Shown here: positions 58,323 through 64,000 of the stretch, one piece after another
Layout: every line of letters starts with the position of its first letter
Numbering within the stretch: the stretch's first letter is position 1
NCBI GenBank assembly: GCA_900538475.1
Contig: UPYT01000002.1
Location: forward strand, 110,161 to 174,160
Origin: an uncultured Clostridium sp.
Lineage (GTDB): Bacteria > Bacillota > Clostridia > Lachnospirales > Lachnospiraceae
Length of the DNA: 64,000 nt
Direction: 5' to 3'
The notes under the pieces: generated by a model
What the model was told of the DNA's origin: nothing
The model's input: the letters and a program-made list of their open reading frames with translations, nothing else
Database searches by the model: none
Translations under genes and position numbers: made by a program

Positions 58323-59273
58323 ATGAACAAACCTATAAAAGCCAAAAATCTGCCGTTGTTCCCCATCATTGACCTGGACCAGCTGCGCCGGGAAAACCAT
58401 CTGGAGGGCACAGAGGTGACAGACTTTTTCACGGCAAGGGATGGAAAAGTCTATCTTCTCATGGAACAGCCGACCGAAACACAGGGTAAGGACTGGCTCA
58501 GCACCCCTTCCACCTATACCGCAGTGGAAATCCAGCTGGATTGGGCGGAACAGCGGGTGCTGGAAACGACGCTGTTTCCTCTTGGCCTCTTGAAGTTCCA
58601 GTTCCATTATTTGCGGCCCGCAGGTGATCACTTCCTCCTGCTGGGGGCAAGATGCGCCTATCGGGAAAACGGCCCCGACCAGAACGCCTGGATCGTCAGC
58701 CGGGACGGAGCTGTGCTGTCCCGTTTCTGCCTGGGAGATGGCATTCAAGACTGCGTGGTAAAAAAAGATGGTACCATCATTACCAGCTACTTTGACGAAG
58801 GTGTATTTGGTAATTACGGTTGGGATGAACCTCTGGGCGCTTGCGGCCTGATTGCATGGACATCGGAGGGAACTCCTCTCTGGAAGAATGAGAAGTATTC
58901 CATCTATGACTGCTATGCCATCAGCCTGGACGAAGAAGAAAACCTGTGGTTTTATTATTATGATGAATTCCGGCTGGTGCGGACGAACTTCAAAGAGGAT
59001 CTTGTGTTTGAACTGCCAATCGAAGGAAGCGGAGCTTTTTCTGTTGCCCCGTCCGGCAATGCCTTCCTGTTTCAAGGCGGATACCAGCAACGGGACAAAT
59101 TCTACTTCCTTACCGCTCATGGGGATCGCCTTGGGCAAAAGCGGGAGGCGATTCCCACCTGTGACGGAAACAAGGTCGCTGTGGAGCAGTGCAGCCTGCT
59201 TTGCAGCCAGATGCTGTTCCTCGGGAAAAACGGCGTTCTCTATGGCGGGGTACTTGGTGAAAGCGAGGAATGA
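58323..59273 (+). CDS. Beta-propeller-like immunity-array protein
   Basis: 316 residues made of repeated strand units of 40-45 residues (TDFFTARDGKVYLLM, HFLLLGARCAYREN, CVVKKDGTIITSYFDEG, AISLDEEENLWFYYY, FSVAPSGNAFLFQGG, QMLFLGKNGVLYGG), consistent with a propeller. No catalytic motif. GGAGGAG lies before ATG 58323; the end overlaps the next gene by 4 bases. Confidence 0.65.
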   Translation: MNKPIKAKNLPLFPIIDLDQLRRENHLEGTEVTDFFTARDGKVYLLMEQPTETQGKDWLSTPSTYTAVEIQLDWAEQRVLETTLFPLGLLKFQFHYLRPAGDHFLLLGARCAYRENGPDQNAWIVSRDGAVLSRFCLGDGIQDCVVKKDGTIITSYFDEGVFGNYGWDEPLGACGLIAWTSEGTPLWKNEKYSIYDCYAISLDEEENLWFYYYDEFRLVRTNFKEDLVFELPIEGSGAFSVAPSGNAFLFQGGYQQRDKFYFLTAHGDRLGQKREAIPTCDGNKVAVEQCSLLCSQMLFLGKNGVLYGGVLGESEE

Positions 59274-59962
59274 CAATGGTTGAGATCAATCGTGTCTGGC
59301 TCAATGTGGATACAGACACCAACAAAATCACACTATTCAGCCGTCCCCGTGTATCCATCCGTGTAGAAGAGTACATTTGGAGTTTGATCGAAGAACATAT
59401 CGTGAAGCCCCATAAGCTCATGCGCAGTGAAAAGCACAAGTATCTGCTGAAAATTGCCTTTGGCCGGTTTGATTCGGTGCGGCACCGATATTATCCGCTT
59501 TCCCCGTACAACGGGCCGCTTCGGGAAGGCGTCAAGCCGGACAGCGCAAACGGATGGTATCCCCGTGAGGACTTTGCAGGCTCTGAGGAACGCACCACCT
59601 GGTTCTCTCCCGATAAAATCTGGACAAACTGCGGCAACAAGGTTCTGGATGTCAATATTGATGCCGCCAATGTGAGCGAGAGCATCACCCCCAGAGAATA
59701 CGCAGACTTGCTGTTCGATGGGATTGGGGCAGCATTGGTGTTTAACTTCAAAAGGCTCAAGCGCGAGGAGTTTGATGGGCTGAAACCCAAGATCGACTGG
59801 AGCGTGGTAGAAAGCTTCCCCTTCCCTGTATCCTTTGAGGAGCAGCAGTACATTGGGGACGAGGGCAAAATTCATGTGTATTCCTGGGATGGCCGACAGG
59901 AAACAACCCTTGTAGGTCCTTATTCCGTGCGGGAATTGTATCTGGAACATTTCGGAGAATAG
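59270..59962 (+). CDS. Unrecognised immunity-array protein
   Basis: 230 residues, soluble. KYLLKIAFGRFDSVRHRYYPLSPYNGP and ITPREYADLLFDGIGAALVFNFKRLKREEFDGLK are the most distinctive stretches. No family named. ATG 59270 overlaps the propeller gene's stop; ATG 59276 is the alternative. Confidence 0.6.
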   Translation: MTMVEINRVWLNVDTDTNKITLFSRPRVSIRVEEYIWSLIEEHIVKPHKLMRSEKHKYLLKIAFGRFDSVRHRYYPLSPYNGPLREGVKPDSANGWYPREDFAGSEERTTWFSPDKIWTNCGNKVLDVNIDAANVSESITPREYADLLFDGIGAALVFNFKRLKREEFDGLKPKIDWSVVESFPFPVSFEEQQYIGDEGKIHVYSWDGRQETTLVGPYSVRELYLEHFGE

Positions 59963-59974
59963 TGAGGTGAGCAC

Positions 59975-61105
59975 ATGGCAAAGGGCATTCGTGAACGCCT
60001 GCTGGAGCAGGCAGGAAAATTTCATCAGTGGCAGGAAATCACTTATCCCGGAAAAACCACCGAGGAGATTGGCGGTGCGTGGGAGGTCGATTACCCTGCG
60101 TGGAATGATATATTTGATGCCTTTTGCCATGTGTTGACCCAAATGGATGCAGAAATGGCAGACAGCTTTCTGCTGGATAAGATGGTCTATTTAATTGCCA
60201 GAGCCAACGAAGCGGAAGGATTTATACAGGAAACCACTTCCCATCCCAAATGGTTTGAGTGCCTCTGCCGCAGGGCCGCAGCCTCCAATGAGAGTGAGGC
60301 CAAGTGGCAGTTTGCCGCCTATCTGCCGGAATGCTCATGCAGCCAGGAAGTCAGGGATATGATTCTGGATTTCGCAAAGGACCCCAATGAATATGTGAGC
60401 CGTCGGGCGCTTTTGGCGATGCCCGCTCTGCGTCCTGACTGTGTGGAACAGTTCGCTCCGCTGTTTTGGGAGCGGAACTGTTACTCTCCTGAACTTCAGG
60501 AATACCAGCGGATCGCCGTTCTGGTCTCACTGGATGCCATCCATTCCGACCTGCTTCCTCAATACTTGGAGCAGGCCAAGCAGGATGGCCGGCGCTATCT
60601 GCTGGAACACGCAAAAAGGATTGAAGGAGAACTTACTATGAATGAAACTCTGACCTCCCCTGCCTACCACGGCTTCTTACCTCCCCATAGCCAAGAAAAG
60701 CAGATCGACCTCACTCCCAACCTATATACCCAGAGTGGCGAAAAGATTCACCTGGCTTTCCTGCCCCTTCGTCCGGACTATGGGAATGACCCACAATGGG
60801 AGGACTGGAACTGCTACCGCTCCATCCTCACCATTGGCTGGCCGGACTGTGAACAACTGCTGATTCCCACGCTGAAACAAATCTTTCCGGTTAAGGACCC
60901 CACCAATGGAGAAGTACAGGAGGAATTTGACCTCTGCTTTGACAACTGGATTGGGAAAGAGGACTGGGAACGCTGGATAGTCCTTGTCCGAGGTAACTTA
61001 TCGAGTATGGTCACAGAGGAATCAATCTTTCTTCAATCCATCTTGGAGTGGATTGAAACGGCATTGACCTATACCAGCGTAATCGTGGTAGAAGGAAACC
61101 TATAA
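59975..61105 (+). CDS. HEAT-like protein fused to a second immunity domain
   Basis: 376 residues in two parts. Residues 1-220 are helical with HEAT-like units (VRDMILDFAKDPNEYVSRRALLAMPALRPDCV). Residues 222-376 begin with MNETLTSPAYHGFL and contain YRSILTIGWPDCEQLLIPTL and WERWIVLVRGNLSSM, a separate domain. ATG 60638 at the border has AAGGAG 9 bases upstream, so two adjacent genes may have merged, or both long and short products are made. Confidence 0.65.
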   Translation: MAKGIRERLLEQAGKFHQWQEITYPGKTTEEIGGAWEVDYPAWNDIFDAFCHVLTQMDAEMADSFLLDKMVYLIARANEAEGFIQETTSHPKWFECLCRRAAASNESEAKWQFAAYLPECSCSQEVRDMILDFAKDPNEYVSRRALLAMPALRPDCVEQFAPLFWERNCYSPELQEYQRIAVLVSLDAIHSDLLPQYLEQAKQDGRRYLLEHAKRIEGELTMNETLTSPAYHGFLPPHSQEKQIDLTPNLYTQSGEKIHLAFLPLRPDYGNDPQWEDWNCYRSILTIGWPDCEQLLIPTLKQIFPVKDPTNGEVQEEFDLCFDNWIGKEDWERWIVLVRGNLSSMVTEESIFLQSILEWIETALTYTSVIVVEGNL

Positions 61106-61155
61106 ATAAAAACAATGATGGCTTTTCACCACTTTCAGATTGAGGAGGAAGCAAC

Positions 61156-62004
61156 ATGGATGTAATCAAACTACCAAAAAAATTTCGCATGGTCTGCTAT
61201 GAGATCATGGATGGCAAAGCAGGAGCCTTGGACACCCTGGAATCCTTTGCTGATAAATATCCCCATCAGGTAGCAGCGGTCAAGGCCGAGGTTGCCTATT
61301 TCAATCTGGACTATGAAAAGGCGCTGGCTTTGGATCTGACCATCCTTCCCTGGTTGGAGGAGTGGTATTACAGCAATGTGAGCGATGAACACATGATCGC
61401 CATGACAGTGGCCGCCATCCAGCTCCACCGTGAGCAGGAGCTGATTGAGGCGCTGACGAAAGAACAGGTGCGCATCCGGGCTGAGAATGGCCTCCCCCAG
61501 CGGGATCGTTTCTGTGACATCCTGATGGACTACCTCAAGCGGGGCGTTATGCCCTTTGCGGACAACGACAAGAACTACCCCTACCATGAACCGGAGGAAC
61601 CACAGACAAAGGAGCAGCTCTGGGCAAAGCTGGCGGAGCAGCATAAAAAGCTCTCGCCGGGCGATCCCGATGCCAGGCGGAAGCTCTACAACCATTGCTG
61701 TATGTTCGGAACTGCCAGGGATGCCGTAGATCTCTTCGAGGAGATTCAGGGCGTCCCCATGGCTGACTCCTCCTATCGGGACGCAATCGCCCGCTATCTC
61801 TATCTGGGCGAGCGGGAGAAGGCGCTCCAGACAGCGGAGCGGGTGGCAATATCGCGGCTGTGGGCGGTTGCCGGGCCGACGCAGGTGCGTCCCATGTCCT
61901 TCTTTGAGGACCCAAACCTGCGGGAGTTTTTGCTGGAGCCGGAATCCCTCCGGCGCATCCGGGAGGCTGCAATCATTGATGACGGGAGTTTGATCCGAAA
62001 GTAA
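61156..62004 (+). CDS. TPR-like helical protein of the immunity array
   Basis: 282 residues, helical, with tetratricopeptide-like pairs (HQVAAVKAEVAYFNLDYEKALALDL, HMIAMTVAAIQLHREQELIEAL, ARDAVDLFEEI). Not assigned to a named family. AGGAGGAAG precedes ATG 61156. Confidence 0.65.
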   Translation: MDVIKLPKKFRMVCYEIMDGKAGALDTLESFADKYPHQVAAVKAEVAYFNLDYEKALALDLTILPWLEEWYYSNVSDEHMIAMTVAAIQLHREQELIEALTKEQVRIRAENGLPQRDRFCDILMDYLKRGVMPFADNDKNYPYHEPEEPQTKEQLWAKLAEQHKKLSPGDPDARRKLYNHCCMFGTARDAVDLFEEIQGVPMADSSYRDAIARYLYLGEREKALQTAERVAISRLWAVAGPTQVRPMSFFEDPNLREFLLEPESLRRIREAAIIDDGSLIRK

Positions 62005-62029
62005 ATTACTTGGGAATGGAGGATTTAAC

Positions 62030-62380
62030 ATGAGTAAGGAACTTGAACTATATAAAGCATTTATTGACGGTCTTGTGGAGCGGAAAGATAGTATAACGGC
62101 CCGGTGGGTCAAGGGGGATGGTTTCCCCAAGACAGAGGACAACAAGGCAAAAAATGAACTTCTCGCCACACTGACCCCGGAGCAGAAAAGTGTGCTGGCC
62201 GAGATGCTTCAGGACGAACATATTGCGGGTATCCATACTACCCTTGCTTATATCAATAAAATGATGGACTTGGATGGATTGGAGCTTCATCAGGACGGTG
62301 AATCCTATCCCAACGACTATTTTGAGAGCCTGCACTATGACTTCATCAGCCGTTGCGACGGAGATGAGTGGCCGGAATAA
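62030..62380 (+). CDS. DUF6547 family protein
   Basis: 116 residues. YKAFIDGLVERKDSITARWVKGDGFPKTEDNKAKNELLATLTPEQKSVLAEMLQDEHIAGIHTTLAY and SLHYDFISRCDGDEWPE match DUF6547, a single-domain family of immunity loci. GGAGG lies before ATG 62030. Confidence 0.8.
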   Translation: MSKELELYKAFIDGLVERKDSITARWVKGDGFPKTEDNKAKNELLATLTPEQKSVLAEMLQDEHIAGIHTTLAYINKMMDLDGLELHQDGESYPNDYFESLHYDFISRCDGDEWPE

Positions 62381-62395
62381 CAGGAGGTGTGACAA

Positions 62396-63595
62396 ATGTA
62401 TAGCAAAGAATACTATAACCTCTTTGCCATTTACCTGCACTGGTGTATGGAGCATGACCTGATGGGCGAGGATTTTCTGAAAGAATATGGCGAAGTGTTC
62501 AAACAGGTCAAAGCCGACCCTGCCAGTGTGGATCTGCGGGCGTTTATTCGGGACGAACTGAACGGGCAGATTATGGTTCCGATGTTCAGTAAGATTGGGC
62601 GAGCATTCACTTCTTACTACTATGGCGAACCTGATAGTCCCAATTTTCCCCGTGACATTGAAAACTATGCCTTGGAATATCTCGGCCCAGAAAAGTATTA
62701 CTCCGATGAGTTCCAGTTTAAGGCCCCACTGTTCATCCCCTTTGACGAGGACTACTACCAGGCCATGGCAAAGGTGATCGAGAAACGCTTCACTAACTGG
62801 CAGGGACAGGAGTTCGACGAGGATACGCTGGAGCCCTCCGAAGTGGCTGAGGCTTTGATGGAGTATCTGGACTGTGAATGCACCTATTTCCCCTCCATGA
62901 AGGACGATGATCCCATTATGTCGGCATACAGCTACGCCAAACGGGAAAGTGTCAAAGAAGGCTTTGTGCCGGTGCTCATCCGGGCGGATGACGAAACGCT
63001 GTTGGAGTGTCTGGTGATGAACGCCGACCCGGAGAACGATGCGGACTTTTACGAATTTGACCTCAAAACGGTAGAGGAGTATCGAAAGAAGATGCTCTCC
63101 GCCCCCATCAAGGACGGAAAGGCGGTTTTGGAGGAATTGACCGGCCAGCGCAAGGAAGAAGCCGAGGATGACGATATGGACTGGGAGGAGGAAGTCCTGG
63201 GCGAGATGGAGGGCGGAGAACCAAACGACCGCTTCTCCAGCTACTGGGATGATGATACGGAAATGACCTATCCGCTCATCCTGGCCAAGATACCGGTGAA
63301 GAATCCCTGGGAGATCTTCGCCTACCTGCCCTTCGGAAACTGGAACGACTGCCCCAACACCCCGGAGCTGATGGCTGCGGCCAAATACTGGTTCGAGCAG
63401 TACGGCGCGGTTCCTGCCGCCATGAGCCATGATGAGCTGGAGTTCCTGCTTCCGGCCCCCGTCCCCAAGGAGAAGGCCATGGATGTGGCGGTGGAACAAT
63501 ACGGTTTTTGTCCTGATTTGGACCAAAATGCAAGTATTGGCACTTTGGCTGATACTATATACCAATCCACCGTCTGGTATTTCTGGTGGGATTGA
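62396..63595 (+). CDS. DUF4253-domain protein
   Basis: 399 residues. The C-terminal 110 residues (PVKNPWEIFAYLPFGNWNDCP, ELMAAAKYWFEQYGAVPAAMSHDELEFLLPAPV, KAMDVAVEQYGFCPDLDQ, TLADTIYQSTVWYFWWD) are a clear DUF4253 domain. The N-terminal 280 residues are array-specific and acidic, with an EEAEDDDMDWEEEV linker. CAGGAGGTG precedes ATG 62396. Confidence 0.8.
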   Translation: MYSKEYYNLFAIYLHWCMEHDLMGEDFLKEYGEVFKQVKADPASVDLRAFIRDELNGQIMVPMFSKIGRAFTSYYYGEPDSPNFPRDIENYALEYLGPEKYYSDEFQFKAPLFIPFDEDYYQAMAKVIEKRFTNWQGQEFDEDTLEPSEVAEALMEYLDCECTYFPSMKDDDPIMSAYSYAKRESVKEGFVPVLIRADDETLLECLVMNADPENDADFYEFDLKTVEEYRKKMLSAPIKDGKAVLEELTGQRKEEAEDDDMDWEEEVLGEMEGGEPNDRFSSYWDDDTEMTYPLILAKIPVKNPWEIFAYLPFGNWNDCPNTPELMAAAKYWFEQYGAVPAAMSHDELEFLLPAPVPKEKAMDVAVEQYGFCPDLDQNASIGTLADTIYQSTVWYFWWD

Positions 63596-63618
63596 TGTGG
63601 GAGGTGCCCTGGCAAGCG

Positions 63619-63885
63619 ATGAAAACCAAAACACTGACCATTCAACTGAATGATGAACAACTGCCCATCCTCCCAGTGGAACTGGAAGCCCACCTCTCCT
63701 TTACTACTCATGCCGATGGAAATGAATTGGAGTTAACGGGAAACCGGGCGGGGCTGCTTCTATTGGCGAAAGCTGCTTTGGGTATGGCAGAAACCGTGCG
63801 TGAGGACGGATTCCACATCCATCTGGACGACTTGTATAGCATCAACGCCGAAGGAAAAAGCATCCTAATCCGAAAGGAGGAATAA
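63619..63885 (+). CDS. Imm32-like immunity protein
   Basis: 88 residues. TLTIQLNDEQLPILPVELEAHLSF, then ELELTGNRAGLLLLAKAALGMAE and HIHLDDLYSINAEGKSILIRK follow the Imm32 pattern (GN..GL...A, late H.H). ATG 63595, overlapping the DUF4253 stop by one base, would add eight residues and is an alternative start. Confidence 0.72.
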   Translation: MKTKTLTIQLNDEQLPILPVELEAHLSFTTHADGNELELTGNRAGLLLLAKAALGMAETVREDGFHIHLDDLYSINAEGKSILIRKEE

Positions 63886-63893
63886 TCAAAACC

Positions 63894-64000
63894 ATGATTG
63901 AAAAAACCTTTATCAACCCCACTACAAATAAGCAGTGGCGGATTCAAATTGACGGATATACCATCCGAACCTGTTTGAATGGCGGGAAGGTCAAGGAGAC
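63894..64000 (+). CDS. Partial gene cut by the window end, WGR-like start
   Basis: Thirty-five codons are visible from ATG 63894, with AAGGAGG 14 bases before. FINPTTNKQWRIQIDGYTIR resembles the start of a WGR-type domain (NK.W.I...G). Too short for a firm call; it shows that the array continues beyond the window. Confidence 0.5.
   Translation, partial: MIEKTFINPTTNKQWRIQIDGYTIRTCLNGGKVKE

Larger units (their letters stand above)
5395..64000 (+). mobile_element. Conjugative element (ICE), left part, with poly-immunity cargo
   Basis: Between the broken pilin gene and at least 43300 lies a full conjugation set: relaxase, relaxosome protein, VirD4, VirB4, VirB6/TrbL-like, a cell-wall hydrolase, antirestriction genes and methylases, all on one strand. 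The left end is inferred from the truncated Flp pilin. No integrase, recombinase or right attachment site is seen up to 64000. The element therefore either continues past the window with the immunity genes as cargo, or ends near 43300-43640 with its recombinase elsewhere. An integrated plasmid is an alternative. Confidence 0.55.

Noticed and set aside
1..64000. tRNA or rRNA genes, insertion sequences and CRISPR arrays
   Set aside because: None was recognised in reading both strands; no transposase domain or CCA-type tRNA end was found. The integrase expected for an ICE is also absent from the window.

Overview
The window looks like a Lachnospiraceae-type (Clostridia, Firmicutes) genome. Evidence: strong AGGAGG ribosome sites, frequent TTG starts, moderate GC in the left two thirds, and gene families typical of gut clostridial integrative conjugative elements (ICEs). 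Every convincing gene is on the + strand. I see no rRNA, tRNA, CRISPR array or insertion sequence.

Region 1 (1-5394) is a chromosomal Tad/Flp pilus operon: tandem promoters, prepilin peptidase, TadZ-like, TadA, TadB, a TadC with an extra extracytoplasmic domain, and a Flp pilin gene that stops abruptly inside its hydrophobic helix. I read that break as the left end of an inserted element.

Region 2 (about 5395-43300) is a conjugative element. It starts with accessory and host-takeover genes (antirestriction ArdA-like, DUF5688, adenine methylase, two AbrB-like regulators, YodL-like, SpoVG). A second, complete Tad-like machine follows (two pilin-like proteins sharing a GEGYVD motif, prepilin peptidase, CpaB, TadZ, CpaF, TadB, TadC). 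It runs straight into a type IV secretion module (DUF3852, TrbL/VirB6, VirB3-like, VirB4, NlpC/P60 hydrolase, relaxosome RHH protein, MobP3-type relaxase with Sel1 repeats, TOPRIM protein, VirD4). Interleaved are an amidoligase plus gamma-glutamylcyclotransferase pair, a cytosine methylase with a second gene in an overlapping frame, and a four-gene cargo cassette with its own promoter and a yjdF riboswitch.

Region 3 (43757-64000, continuing beyond the window) is a run of 33 tightly packed, mostly small genes of clearly higher GC. Recognisable families are immunity or immunity-associated (Imm17, Imm32, Imm51, SUKH-3, DUF1963, DUF2262, DUF2004, DUF4253, DUF5713, DUF6547, DKNYY, NADAR, ankyrin), and no toxin is visible. 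This is the layout of a poly-immunity locus, here apparently carried by, or next to, a conjugative element. A small Cys-containing peptide gene with its own promoter sits at the junction.

Several genes carry lesions or odd starts: in-frame TAG in DUF5688, in-frame TGA in the 22.7 kb gene, ATC as the best start of the adenine methylase, and a VirD4 start that leaves only half a membrane helix. Neither an integrase nor the right end of the element lies in this window.
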